DNA of 64,000 nt, taken from assembly GCA_937871435.1 (NCBI GenBank), contig CALMQM010000012.1:1-64000 (forward strand), in the 5' to 3' direction. This document shows positions 26,733-35,694 of this stretch, in pieces. A program made the translations under genes and the position numbers. This DNA comes from an uncultured Bacteroidota bacterium. GTDB lineage: Bacteria; Bacteroidota; Bacteroidia; AKYH767-A; 2013-40CM-41-45. Below the pieces are notes generated by a model, which did not search any database, had not been told where the DNA came from, and saw only the letters and a list, made by a program, of their open reading frames with translations. Position 1 is the first letter of the stretch, and each line of letters opens with the position of its first letter.

Positions 26733-28037
26733 TTATGGCTGTGCGGCCTTTACAACTTCTTCATATACATCCTGCCATCCTTCCCATGGTTTTCTGTTGC
26801 AAATGGTTTCATTGTGCCACAACGACATAAAATGACCGTTGACTGCTTTCACTTCTTTGATTAAAGGAAGCACATAACTAAGTACTTCAGCAGGCTGAAT
26901 TTTCATATAAAAGCGAAGTGTTGCGTCCATCACAACAAACGGATGAATGCGGAGTGAAGTACTTTGTTCATTATCGAGATCATAAAACAAAAACGAAGAA
27001 CAAATACCGGCCCTGAAACCAATCTGTGATGCAAATCCCATTGTGTAATCATCCGTGATATCGCAGTCGATCAGATGACGGTATGTAGCAGGAAATTGTA
27101 ATTTCAGGAAATGTTGTCTGCTCTTTGTAACGTCCCGTCGAATCACTTTTCTTAATCTGGATTGTTCAAGTTTCAAACGTTCAGGTTGCGAATTGGAAGC
27201 ATAGGAGGGATGTATGCCCACTTCATTGTAATCGGCAATGGATTTGATCAATGATTGAAGAGCTTTCCGACTCACAGAAACGTTTTTATCATTTACTCCA
27301 TAATCGCCCAGAAGAAAAAAGTAGATACACGTGAGTTGATAATTCTGTTGTATCTGGAATAATTTTTCGTATGTATCATATGGATCTTGTTTTCTTCCCG
27401 CGAGAACTGACAGCCGATCGAAAATTTCTTTGAAGTTAAATTGGGACAGACTTCTGAGTAAAGCGCCTCCGGTACGCATAATCCCTTTTTCAAGGTGTGC
27501 CCAGGCATTGTCTATATCTATTGTTGATGTATAGCGATATTTCCGTTCAGGAAATTTCAAATCCGGAAAATGTTGCATTAAAATTTCACGGAGCTTACTT
27601 GCATAAATATTGACCACAGGTTTGTGTAAAAAACCTTTTTGCCAGGCAAGGCTTTCATGTGCATCAAACCTGTCGTGTTCATCGCGTTTGTGTGGAAGGT
27701 ATTCTTCATACCTGCTGACCATATAAAATGTGCAGGAGAATGGATCAAAGGGAAGAATGAATTTTGGATGTGTTGCAAAAAATGCCTTTGTGTCCATCCA
27801 GTCGAAGATGGCTGGTTGTTGATCACGAATTCCGCGTTGTAATAAAAAACCCGTGGCATAAATAAACAATTCATTTCCAATTGGAGCTTCACTATAATTC
27901 AATTTTGCTCCGGTGTGAAAAATAAATTCATCCTGCGAATGAGTGATCTTATAGTCAATACCCATAAGTTCACGAAACACAAGATCAAATGTGTAGCGAA
28001 GTCTGGGTCCTGAAGCCGGTGTATAGATCAGCAACAT
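26733..28037 (-). CDS. Polysaccharide-deacetylase-like protein
   Basis: 434 residues from the ATG at 28037. A longer frame back to 28103 would start with TTG and an unlikely N-terminus. The N-terminal half (to about 170) is a Bacteroidota-specific domain (SRYEEYLPHKRDEHDRFDAH). The C-terminal half has a deacetylase-like TIM-barrel pattern: STIDIDNAW (first Asp/Asp motif), YNEVGIHPSYAS (His motif), ending SLWHNETI. Such proteins typically hydrolyse acetyl groups of surface glycans using a metal. It is first in the five-gene minus-strand cluster. Confidence 0.7.
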   Translation of the reverse strand: MLLIYTPASGPRLRYTFDLVFRELMGIDYKITHSQDEFIFHTGAKLNYSEAPIGNELFIYATGFLLQRGIRDQQPAIFDWMDTKAFFATHPKFILPFDPFSCTFYMVSRYEEYLPHKRDEHDRFDAHESLAWQKGFLHKPVVNIYASKLREILMQHFPDLKFPERKYRYTSTIDIDNAWAHLEKGIMRTGGALLRSLSQFNFKEIFDRLSVLAGRKQDPYDTYEKLFQIQQNYQLTCIYFFLLGDYGVNDKNVSVSRKALQSLIKSIADYNEVGIHPSYASNSQPERLKLEQSRLRKVIRRDVTKSRQHFLKLQFPATYRHLIDCDITDDYTMGFASQIGFRAGICSSFLFYDLDNEQSTSLRIHPFVVMDATLRFYMKIQPAEVLSYVLPLIKEVKAVNGHFMSLWHNETICNRKPWEGWQDVYEEVVKAAQP

Positions 28038-28214
28038 TTTAAATTGGTAAACATTGAAGGGAGCCTTGAGTTGCTTTCCTCTATCTGTGTGTTGGGATTG
28101 CAATTCTAACGAAAAAAGAGGTCATTTTGATTTATTTCAAGGAAAGAAATTCATAGAAAAAATAGCATCTGCATAGTTTTGGCTTAGACTGAAGCAAACG
28201 AGAATAAAACATTA

Positions 28215-28904
28215 TCACATCATTCCTTCGTCCGCGAAACTGTAAAATGCCTTTTGAGTAATGATGATGTGATCGAGTACTGATATTTCCAGAACTTTAC
28301 CTGCTTCCACCATATTTTTAGTAAGTCTGATATCTGCTTCACTCGGTTTTGCGGTGCCTGAAGGATGATTGTGGCATAAAATCAGTGCCTGAGCTTTTTG
28401 ATCCAACGCTGATTTAAATATCATTCTGGGATCCACCACGGTGCCACTCATGCCGCCACTGCTCAGCTGTTTTTTTGCAAGAATTTTATTCCCGCGGTTG
28501 AGATACACCACCCAGAATTCTTCGTGCTGCAAATCCCCCAACATACTTTGGAAGATGCTTACGATATCATTACTCGATGAAATTTTTTCAAGCTCTGCTT
28601 CCTGTGTGTCTTTTCTTCTTCTTGATAATTCCATTGCGGCAACAATAGTGATTGCTTTTGCTTCACCAATCCCTTTGAACTCCATGAGTTCAGATGCATT
28701 CATTTTTCCTAATGCAAGCAAACTGTTACCAGACTGAGCAAGTATTCTTCTCGAAAGTTCTACAGCTGTTTCCTCCGAATTACCTGAACCAATCAGGATA
28801 GCGAGTAATTCTGCGTCCGTCAATGAGTGCTTTCCTTTTTGCATTAGTTTTTCCCTCGGTCGGTCTTCTTCAGCCCAGGATTTAATTGGCAATTTTGTTT
28901 CCAT
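28215..28904 (-). CDS. radC: RadC/MPN domain protein
   Basis: 229 residues. An N-terminal helix-hairpin-helix region (DAELLAILIGSGN, MEFKGIGEAKA) precedes an MPN/JAMM-like domain. That domain has the metal motif LILCHNHPSGTAKPSEAD near 170-187 and a His/His/Asp ligand set. The family is annotated as DNA repair RadC, but its biochemical role is poorly defined. It sits upstream of the deacetylase cluster and downstream of rpsT. Confidence 0.93.
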   Translation of the reverse strand: METKLPIKSWAEEDRPREKLMQKGKHSLTDAELLAILIGSGNSEETAVELSRRILAQSGNSLLALGKMNASELMEFKGIGEAKAITIVAAMELSRRRKDTQEAELEKISSSNDIVSIFQSMLGDLQHEEFWVVYLNRGNKILAKKQLSSGGMSGTVVDPRMIFKSALDQKAQALILCHNHPSGTAKPSEADIRLTKNMVEAGKVLEISVLDHIIITQKAFYSFADEGMM

Positions 28905-28983
28905 TCAATTTCTTCTGATTGTAGCCGCAAGAAACTGAATTGAAGCTTGTGTGTCATTCTGAATATGATGGTTCTTATATGAA

Positions 28984-29013
28984 TAAAAAAAGCCTCCCTT
29001 ATGGGGAGGCTCT
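28984..29013 (-). terminator. Terminator of rpsT
   Basis: GAGCCTCCCCATAAGGGAGGCT on the minus strand followed by seven T. It forms a 7-8 bp stem 25 nt after the rpsT stop. Confidence 0.9.
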
Positions 29014-29036
29014 TCATATACGCAGAAAGCGAAAAC

Positions 29037-29291
29037 TTATTTAATGTGATTAAGATGAACAGCAAGTTCACTTTTCAGGTTAGATGCTTTGTTTTTGTGA
29101 ATCACGCTCTTCTTAGCAAGACGATCTAACATTGAAGAAAGATTGCTGAGTTCTGCAGATGCCGCTTTTTTATCAGTCAATGAAAGGAAAGCTTTGATCG
29201 CATTTCTCATTGTTTTTGCCTGGTAACGGTTACGCAGTCTTTTTGATTCACTGTTACGGATTCTCTTTAAGGATGACTTATGATTTGCCAT
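29037..29291 (-). CDS. rpsT: 30S ribosomal protein bS20
   Basis: 84 residues, highly basic three-helix protein ([20 protein letters not shown], then [10 protein letters not shown] and [15 protein letters not shown]). It binds 16S rRNA early in 30S assembly. Monocistronic, with a consensus promoter at 29392-29422 and its own terminator. Confidence 0.96.
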   Translation of the reverse strand: MANHKSSLKRIRNSESKRLRNRYQAKTMRNAIKAFLSLTDKKAASAELSNLSSMLDRLAKKSVIHKNKASNLKSELAVHLNHIK

Positions 29292-29391
29292 TGTGCTGTA
29301 TTTCGCTTAAAATATTGATTTTTATTCAAAATTTGCACTTTTTAAGTGCGAATTCGACCTTTGATTTTCCCGCATTTAATTTTTGGGATGG

Positions 29392-29422
29392 CAAATATAC
29401 GATTCTGCTTATTGAATACAAA
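29392..29422 (-). promoter_or_regulatory. Promoter of rpsT
   Basis: On the minus strand: TTTG (29422-29419), a 19-nt spacer and TATATTTG (29399-29392). This is an excellent match to the phylum consensus. Transcription should start near 29385, leaving a leader of about 95 nt. Confidence 0.72.
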
Positions 29423-29533
29423 CCTTTTAGTGAATTTCTTTTGTCGGAATAGGTTATCTCAAAGACTTGACAATTAGTAATTTCCTGACTGTTCCAGGGC
29501 TGTTTTGAAACCTTAGAGCCTTCAAAATATTGC

Positions 29534-29541
29534 TATTTTTG
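29534..29541 (+). promoter_or_regulatory. Possible -7 element of paaH
   Basis: TATTTTTG fits TAnnTTTG and is 13 nt before the paaH ATG, so the leader would be only about 7 nt. The nearest TTTG upstream is 26 nt away, slightly too far, hence low confidence. Confidence 0.38.
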
Positions 29542-29554
29542 TGCTCTTTCAACA

Positions 29555-30751
29555 ATGAAAAAAATCAACTCTACTTCCACCATTGGAATAATCGGAGCAG
29601 GAACCATGGGCAGTGGAATAGCTCAGGTGGCTGCTTCAGCAGGTCACAGAACAATACTTTTTGATTCCAGTTCTCAGATGCTGGAAAAATCATCTGCAGA
29701 ATTGCAGAAAACACTTTCCAGACTTAAAGATAAATCCAAAATCACGGAGGAAGAGGCGATTCAAATTCAGCAAAGAATCAGCTATGCCGCTTCGTTATCT
29801 GAAATGCTTCCATGCGATCTGATCATTGAAGCGATAATAGAGAACCTTGAAGTGAAACAAGAGTTGTTTCGTCAAATGGAAGAAGTAGTATCAGACGATT
29901 GTATTTTGGCAAGTAACACTTCTTCTTTATCTATTACTTCTGTCGCGGGAAATTCAAGAATTCCATCACGTGTTGCCGGACTTCATTTCTTTAATCCTGC
30001 TCCATTGATGCCGTTAGTAGAAATTATTCCAGGACTCGCGACAGATAATGACATACTTTTTGATTTGAAGCAATTGATGCAAGCCTGGAAAAAGTCTCCT
30101 GTCATTGTTAAAGATACTCCCGGTTTTATTGTAAATCGTGTTGCTCGATCCTATTACGGTGAAAGTATCCGGATTTATGAAGAACAGTGGAATGGATTGC
30201 CGGAAGGAACAACCGGACTGGCAACAATTGATTGGGCATTGAAAGAATTCGGTGGCTTCAGGATGGGGCCGTTTGAACTGATGGACATGATCGGGAATGA
30301 TATTAATTACACGGTCACAGAAACGGTATGGAAGCAATTCTTTCATGATGCTCGTTATAAACCTTCACTTACTCAAAAGCGTCTCGTTGAAGCAAAACGT
30401 TACGGTAAGAAAAGCGGTCATGGTTATTATAATTATATACATGATGATAAATTTCCTGAGCCTCTTCGAAATGAATTCCTTGGAAGAAAAATCAAAGATA
30501 GGGTACTTGCCATGTTGATCAATGAAGCGGTTGACGCTTTTTATCTGAAAATTGCAAGCCGTGATGATCTGGATTTAGCAATGACAAAAGGTGTTAATTA
30601 TCCAAAAGGATTATTAAAATGGTGCGATGAATGGGGCGCGGAAAATGTACTTGCTGTGCTGGAAGAATTGCATCGTGAGTACGAAGAAGAAAGATACCGA
30701 CCAAGCATTTTGCTGAAGAGAATGGTGAAAGAAAATACCAAATTTTATTGA
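29555..30751 (+). CDS. paaH: 3-hydroxyacyl-CoA dehydrogenase (PaaH-like)
   Basis: 398 residues. An NAD-binding Rossmann motif GIIGAGTMGSGIAQ (residues 11-24) begins the N-terminal domain; LHFFNPAPLMPLVEI carries the catalytic His near 148. Two 3HCDH C-terminal helical domains follow (about 195-290 and 310-395). It oxidises a 3-hydroxyacyl-CoA to the 3-oxo form. In phenylacetate catabolism PaaH makes 3-oxoadipyl-CoA. That role is inferred from paaI, paaJ and paaY downstream. It is 53 nt ahead of the DUF853 ATPase gene. Confidence 0.88.
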   Translation: MKKINSTSTIGIIGAGTMGSGIAQVAASAGHRTILFDSSSQMLEKSSAELQKTLSRLKDKSKITEEEAIQIQQRISYAASLSEMLPCDLIIEAIIENLEVKQELFRQMEEVVSDDCILASNTSSLSITSVAGNSRIPSRVAGLHFFNPAPLMPLVEIIPGLATDNDILFDLKQLMQAWKKSPVIVKDTPGFIVNRVARSYYGESIRIYEEQWNGLPEGTTGLATIDWALKEFGGFRMGPFELMDMIGNDINYTVTETVWKQFFHDARYKPSLTQKRLVEAKRYGKKSGHGYYNYIHDDKFPEPLRNEFLGRKIKDRVLAMLINEAVDAFYLKIASRDDLDLAMTKGVNYPKGLLKWCDEWGAENVLAVLEELHREYEEERYRPSILLKRMVKENTKFY

Positions 30752-30804
30752 ATCATTATCCGTAGCTCTCTTCCGTTAATTTTTTAACCAATGAGTAAAT
30801 CCGA

Positions 30805-32340
30805 ATGAAGTCAGTTGACGAATTAAAATCAGCCATCACAACAGGCTATACTTTTGAAGGTATAAGTATTGTGCTGGGCACCGCCATTCACGAAAAGCAA
30901 CCTGTTGCCGGAGCACAGGTTAAAGTTCCGTTGAATACCGTGAACAGACACGGTTTGATCGCAGGTGCAACCGGAACAGGTAAGACAAAAACCATTCAGC
31001 AATTCGCAGAAAGTCTTTCTGAAAACGGCATCAATGTTTTATTGATGGACATAAAAGGCGATCTCAGTGGTATTGCAAGACCCGGGACCGAGAATCCTAA
31101 AATAACCGCAAGGCATTCAGTGATTGGAACAACCTGGAAAGCCACCCAGTTTCCTGTAGAATTGATGTCTATCTCCAATGAAAAAGGTCTTCGTTTGCGA
31201 GCGACAGTTTCGGAATTCGGTCCGGTGCTTTTTTCGAAAATTCTTGAGTTGAATGAAAATCAACAAGGAGTGGTGACCATCGTATTTAAATACTGTGATG
31301 ACAAAAAACTTCCTTTACTCGATATCAAAGATTTCAGACAGGCCCTCCAATATATTTCTACGGATGGGAAAAGTGAAATGAGCGCATATGGTCAGGTGAG
31401 CCCGGCTACAGTCGGTGTGATCATGAGAAAATTGCTTGAACTGGAACAACAAGGCGCTGATAAATTTTTCGGAGAGAAGTCTTTTGATGTAGAAGATTTA
31501 CTGAGAAAAAAAGATGAACAAGGTTTCATCAATGTTGTGAGATTATGTGACATGCAGGATAAACCGAAATTGTTTTCGACATTCATGTTGTGTCTGCTCG
31601 CGGAGGTGTATGCAAAATTTCCTGAATTAGGAGATAAAGCCGCTCCTAAACTGGTCATCTTTATTGATGAAGCACATTTAATTTTCAGAGAAGCAACAAA
31701 AACTCTGCTCAGCCAGTTGGAAACGGTAATCAAATTAATTCGTTCAAAAGGTGTTGGAATTTACTTCTGTACTCAGATTCCGGGAGATATTCCGGATGAA
31801 ATTTTGAGTCAGCTCGGCGCTAAGTTTCAACATGCTATGCGGGCATTCACTGCGAAGGACAGAAAGGACATCAAATTGGTTGCAGAAAATTATCCTTCCA
31901 CAGACTTCTATGACACAGAATCATTATTGACGGAACTTGGTATCGGAGAGGCCCTGGTTACGGTGTTGAATGAAAAAGGAGCGCCAACACCGCTTGCTCA
32001 TACGCTGCTTTGTGCACCAAGATCAAGAATGGATGTTCTTACTTCTGAAGAGCAGGATGCAATTGTTCAGTCATCCGGTATTTATTCGGAATACAATGAA
32101 GAAATTGATCGTGACAGCGCATATGAAATGTTGAACCGGAAGTTGAAAGGGGACAACACAGAACCCGAAACTTCTGACAAACCAGAAAGAAAAGATAAAA
32201 AACAGGACGAGACACAAACATCTCTTGTAGATACTATTTCCGCGGTAGCAAATAATTCTACTGTCAAAACCGTCGTTCGTGAAGTTACACGCGGCTTGCT
32301 GGGTGCTTTGTTCGGTACTACTCCTCGTCGTAGAAGATAA
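30805..32340 (+). CDS. HerA-like ATPase, DUF853 family
   Basis: 511 residues. Walker A is GATGTGKTKT at about 53-62 and Walker B VIFIDEAH near 285. The middle region and FCTQIPGDIPDEILSQLG place it with the DUF853/YjgR branch of HerA-type ATPases. A C-terminal acidic/basic linker (KPERKDKKQDETQ) is followed by a short hydrophobic region (GLLGALFGT) and a basic end PRRRR. Family function is unknown: DNA translocation or membrane-associated ATPase work has been suggested. It stands between paaH and paaI in one direction, which is unexpected for a catabolic operon. Confidence 0.85.
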   Translation: MKSVDELKSAITTGYTFEGISIVLGTAIHEKQPVAGAQVKVPLNTVNRHGLIAGATGTGKTKTIQQFAESLSENGINVLLMDIKGDLSGIARPGTENPKITARHSVIGTTWKATQFPVELMSISNEKGLRLRATVSEFGPVLFSKILELNENQQGVVTIVFKYCDDKKLPLLDIKDFRQALQYISTDGKSEMSAYGQVSPATVGVIMRKLLELEQQGADKFFGEKSFDVEDLLRKKDEQGFINVVRLCDMQDKPKLFSTFMLCLLAEVYAKFPELGDKAAPKLVIFIDEAHLIFREATKTLLSQLETVIKLIRSKGVGIYFCTQIPGDIPDEILSQLGAKFQHAMRAFTAKDRKDIKLVAENYPSTDFYDTESLLTELGIGEALVTVLNEKGAPTPLAHTLLCAPRSRMDVLTSEEQDAIVQSSGIYSEYNEEIDRDSAYEMLNRKLKGDNTEPETSDKPERKDKKQDETQTSLVDTISAVANNSTVKTVVREVTRGLLGALFGTTPRRRR

Positions 32341-32389
32341 GAGCTATCATATTATACTTTCCAAATACTGAACTAAAATCAATTTACTC

Positions 32390-32833
32390 ATGTCCGAAAA
32401 AACTTTAGCCGAAAGAGTTGTTGGAAGAATGTATGAAAATGATTGGTTCAGTCAGTGGCTGGGAATCGAAAGAGTAGAGATTGCTTCCGGTCGTTGTGTG
32501 CTTAAAATGAAAATTCGCAAAGAAATGCTCAATGGTTTTTCTATCGCACATGGTGGAATTACTTATTCTTTGGCAGATAGTGCACTGGCATTTGCCTCCA
32601 ATAGCCACGGAAGAAAAAGTGTTTCTGTTGAGACTTCCATTTCACATACAGTTTCTCTACGAGAAGGAGAAGAGATTACAGCTGTTGCTGAAGAAGTATC
32701 ACTTACAGATAAAATAGCCGTATATTATATCACAGTGAGTAATCACACCGGAAAAACAGTAGCTCTGTTCAAGGGTACAGTCTATAGAACCAGTAGGGAA
32801 TGGGAGCCGGGTGAGGTACATGGAACACATTGA
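32390..32833 (+). CDS. paaI: PaaI-type hot-dog thioesterase
   Basis: 147 residues, a single hot-dog domain with the PaaI motif GFSIAHGGITYSLADSALAF (its Asp near position 64 is the expected catalytic residue) and the VETSISHTVSLREGE strand. PaaI hydrolyses phenylacetyl- or hydroxyphenylacetyl-CoA and is thought to rescue CoA when the pathway stalls. It lies 49 nt after the DUF853 gene and 92 nt before paaJ. Confidence 0.9.
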   Translation: MSEKTLAERVVGRMYENDWFSQWLGIERVEIASGRCVLKMKIRKEMLNGFSIAHGGITYSLADSALAFASNSHGRKSVSVETSISHTVSLREGEEITAVAEEVSLTDKIAVYYITVSNHTGKTVALFKGTVYRTSREWEPGEVHGTH

Positions 32834-32925
32834 AATAATTAATGAAGAAATTGTAAGGTTCCTCTTTAAAAATAATTAGACATTTTAATTGAAAATGTTT
32901 GGTGGAACCTTTTACATAAAATTGT

Positions 32926-34134
32926 ATGATGAACGAAGCATATATAATTGATACTATTCGAACACCCATTGGAAGTTTTGGTGGTAGCCTTGCACCTGTA
33001 CGCACAGATGATCTGGCGGTGATAGTGTTGAGGGAATTGTTAAAGAGAAATGCATCCATCGATCCGACACGAATTGACGATGTTATTCTCGGATGTGCGA
33101 ATCAGTCAGGTGAAGACAATCGCAATGTGTCAAGGATGGCTTTACTTATGGCTGGTTATCCGATCAATGTTCCCGGGGAAACAATCAATCGTTTGTGTGC
33201 TTCAGGATTGTCCGCATGCATTGCTGCATCCAGAGGAATCATGGTAGGAGATCTTGAATTGGTTGTAGCCGGTGGAGTAGAAAATATGACTCGTGGGCCT
33301 TGGGTTATTTCAAAAACATCTACGCCTTATGGTCGAGATGCACAAATGTTTGATTCAAGTTTTGGTTGGAGATTCATCAACCCGGTACTTAAAGAAAAGT
33401 ATGGGACAGATGCTATGGGGGAGACGGCGGAAAATCTGGCTGAACGGGATCATATCAGCAGGGAAGATCAGGATGCATTTGCTGTTTGGAGTCAACAGAA
33501 AGCAAAAGCTGCACGTGACCGCGGACGATTGGCGAAGGAAATTGTTGCTGTTGAAATTCCGGGTAAAAAAGGAGAGGTAAAGAAATTCGAGCACGATGAA
33601 TTCATCAAACCTGACACAACGATGGAAGGTTTGGCGAAACTAAAAGCTGCATTTCGAAAAGAAGGATCCGTCACTGCCGGAAATGCTTCCGGATTAAATG
33701 ATGGCGCTGCCGCATTACTGCTTGCATCCTCTTCGGCAATTAAAAAATATTCACTTAAACCATTAGCCAAAATAGTTTCATCCGCAGCGGTAGGAGTGGA
33801 GCCCCGAATAATGGGTATTGGTCCGGTTGAGGCAGCAAACAAAGCATTAAAAAAAGCGGGACTGAATTGGAAAGATATTGGAATCATTGAATTGAATGAA
33901 GCATTCGCTGCTCAGTCGCTTGCTTGTGTTCGTTCATGGGGACTATCAGATAAGGATACGCGTATCAATCCAAACGGTGGAGCGATTGCGCTTGGGCATC
34001 CATTGGGAATGAGTGGCGCAAGGATTATGGGATCAGCGGCACTTGAGTTGCATGAACAAAATGTCCGGTATGCACTGGTTACGATGTGTATTGGTGTCGG
34101 ACAAGGTTACGCTGCAATTATTGAAAAAGTGTAA
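32926..34134 (+). CDS. paaJ: 3-oxoadipyl-CoA thiolase
   Basis: 402 residues; ATG at 32926 or 32929. Thiolase nucleophile Cys is in NRLCASGLSACIAA (near 90). C-terminal His/Cys are in NGGAIALGHPLGMSGA and MCIGVGQGYAA. Sequence features (SFGWRFINP, AMGETAENLAE) fit the PaaJ/PcaF subfamily that cleaves 3-oxoadipyl-CoA to succinyl-CoA and acetyl-CoA. Placement after paaH and paaI supports this. A general acetyl-CoA acetyltransferase is the alternative. Confidence 0.92.
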   Translation: MMNEAYIIDTIRTPIGSFGGSLAPVRTDDLAVIVLRELLKRNASIDPTRIDDVILGCANQSGEDNRNVSRMALLMAGYPINVPGETINRLCASGLSACIAASRGIMVGDLELVVAGGVENMTRGPWVISKTSTPYGRDAQMFDSSFGWRFINPVLKEKYGTDAMGETAENLAERDHISREDQDAFAVWSQQKAKAARDRGRLAKEIVAVEIPGKKGEVKKFEHDEFIKPDTTMEGLAKLKAAFRKEGSVTAGNASGLNDGAAALLLASSSAIKKYSLKPLAKIVSSAAVGVEPRIMGIGPVEAANKALKKAGLNWKDIGIIELNEAFAAQSLACVRSWGLSDKDTRINPNGGAIALGHPLGMSGARIMGSAALELHEQNVRYALVTMCIGVGQGYAAIIEKV

Positions 34135-34183
34135 TCAAAAAGAATAATTACGAATTCCAATTATAAATTTAATTCAGCCTTTA

Positions 34184-34771
34184 ATGATTTACGAATTTAA
34201 CGGATACATTCCAGTAGTTCATGCTTCATCTTTTGTGCACCCGCTCGCGGCTGTAACCGGTAATGTTATAATTGGTAAAAATGTATACATCGGTCCTGGA
34301 GCTGCTATTCGAGGAGATTGGGGTGGGATTATAATTGAAGACGGTTGCAATGTGCAGGAGAATTGTACAATACACATGTTTCCGGGGATTACTATTACTT
34401 TAAAGGAAGGTGCTCATATTGGACATGGAGCTATCATCCACGGGGCGGCAATTGGCAAAAATGTTTTGATTGGAATGAATGCAGTTGTTATGGATCATGT
34501 TGTGGTTGGAGATAATTCCATTATTGGCGCATTGACTTTCGTTCCTGAAGGAATGCAAATACCTGAACGAAAAGTAGTAGTCGGTAATCCGGCAAAAATT
34601 ATAAAAGATGTAAGCGATGAGATGATAGAGTGGAAGACCAAAGGAACTTCCCTATATCAGGAGTTGCCTGCACAATTGTACGCTACCTTGCACGCATGCG
34701 AGCCATTGCGTGAAATGCCCGCGAACAGACCAACCCAACAGGATATCTACAAATCCTGGAAAAAGCAGTGA
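34184..34771 (+). CDS. paaY: PaaY hexapeptide-repeat (gamma-carbonic-anhydrase-like) protein
   Basis: 195 residues. Left-handed beta-helix repeats occupy about 15-140 (GNVIIGKNVYIGPGAAIRGD, IGHGAIIHGAAIGKNVLIG), with His at the metal positions of gamma-class enzymes (IHMFPG, GHGAIIHG). PaaY proteins are thioesterase/carbonic-anhydrase-like members of phenylacetate operons. Last gene of the plus-strand paa set, 49 nt after paaJ. Confidence 0.88.
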   Translation: MIYEFNGYIPVVHASSFVHPLAAVTGNVIIGKNVYIGPGAAIRGDWGGIIIEDGCNVQENCTIHMFPGITITLKEGAHIGHGAIIHGAAIGKNVLIGMNAVVMDHVVVGDNSIIGALTFVPEGMQIPERKVVVGNPAKIIKDVSDEMIEWKTKGTSLYQELPAQLYATLHACEPLREMPANRPTQQDIYKSWKKQ

Positions 34772-34863
34772 GTTAAACCACATATTATACAAAATCTGAT
34801 TCGTGATTTTAATTTATTTGAAGAGTAAAAAGAAGTTTAGCTGATTTTTTTATCTCGATTTCA

Positions 34864-34891
34864 AACAACTAACAACTAACAACCAACAACC
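34864..34891 (+). repeat. Tandem heptamer array abutting the SRAP gene start
   Basis: Four perfect 7-nt units: AACAACT twice, then AACAACC twice. The array ends 3 nt before the ATG at 34895, so it occupies the 5' untranslated region where ribosomes load. On the minus strand it is G/T-rich. Copy number may vary by slippage and would change the leader without changing the protein. Confidence 0.85.
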
Positions 34892-34894
34892 ACG

Positions 34895-35689
34895 ATGTGC
34901 GGCCGTTACGTAGTAGTTTCCAACGTTGAAGTCATTGAAAAACGATTTCAGGTAAAGGCGCCTGAGAAGGTACCGGAGTTGTTTCCAAATTACAATGTTG
35001 GACCCGGTGCTCTTGCTCCTGTTATTTGCAGTGACAAACCAAACGAGTTGCAGTTTATCCAGTTTGGTCTCACTCCTTTTTGGGCGAAAAAGAAAATTTA
35101 TTTGTTCAATGCCCGTAGTGAAGGAGATTCAAATAAAGAAAATGATCCGAATTACAACGGCGGAAAAGGAATTATCAATAAACCTTCATTTCGTAAGCCG
35201 ATCCGTTCACAGCGCTGTCTGGTTATTGCGGATGCATTTATTGAAGGAAGTACGAATGAAGGACTGGACAAACCTTTTGTTGTTTATTTAAAAGCACGTC
35301 GTCCGTTTGCGCTTGCCGGAATCTGGGATACGTGGACGGATCCTGAAAGTGGGGAAGTGTCACGGTCATTCGCGATCATCACTACAGTTCCAAATAAACT
35401 TTTACAATTGATACCACATCATCGTTCACCGGTGATTTTGCATGAAAGTGATGAACGTCGATGGTTAAGGGCGGAACATTTGAACGAAATCACCGGAATG
35501 CTGGAACCATATCCTGCAGATGAAATGAATGCCTATCCTATTTCTCCGAAAATTAAAAACCCGCGTGCAAACGGCAGAGAATTACTGGATCCGGTAGGTG
35601 ACCGTCTCACACCTGAAACAGTAACGCGTATTAATTCTGAAATTAAATTGCAGGGAATGGGATCGGGGAAGAGAGATGAGAAAAAGTGA
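34895..35689 (+). CDS. SRAP (HMCES/YedK) domain protein
   Basis: 264 residues beginning MCGRYVVV; Cys2 becomes the catalytic N-terminal Cys after Met removal. Other family residues: N72 (FNARSE), E117 (AFIEG) and H175 in HHRSP. SRAP proteins form a thiazolidine crosslink to abasic sites in single-stranded DNA, shielding them. The usual Trp after the active-site Glu is replaced by Gly. There is a heptamer repeat directly before the start and no obvious promoter in the 123-nt gap after paaY. Convergent with the VOC gene. Confidence 0.9.
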   Translation: MCGRYVVVSNVEVIEKRFQVKAPEKVPELFPNYNVGPGALAPVICSDKPNELQFIQFGLTPFWAKKKIYLFNARSEGDSNKENDPNYNGGKGIINKPSFRKPIRSQRCLVIADAFIEGSTNEGLDKPFVVYLKARRPFALAGIWDTWTDPESGEVSRSFAIITTVPNKLLQLIPHHRSPVILHESDERRWLRAEHLNEITGMLEPYPADEMNAYPISPKIKNPRANGRELLDPVGDRLTPETVTRINSEIKLQGMGSGKRDEKK

Positions 35690-35694
35690 TTGGT

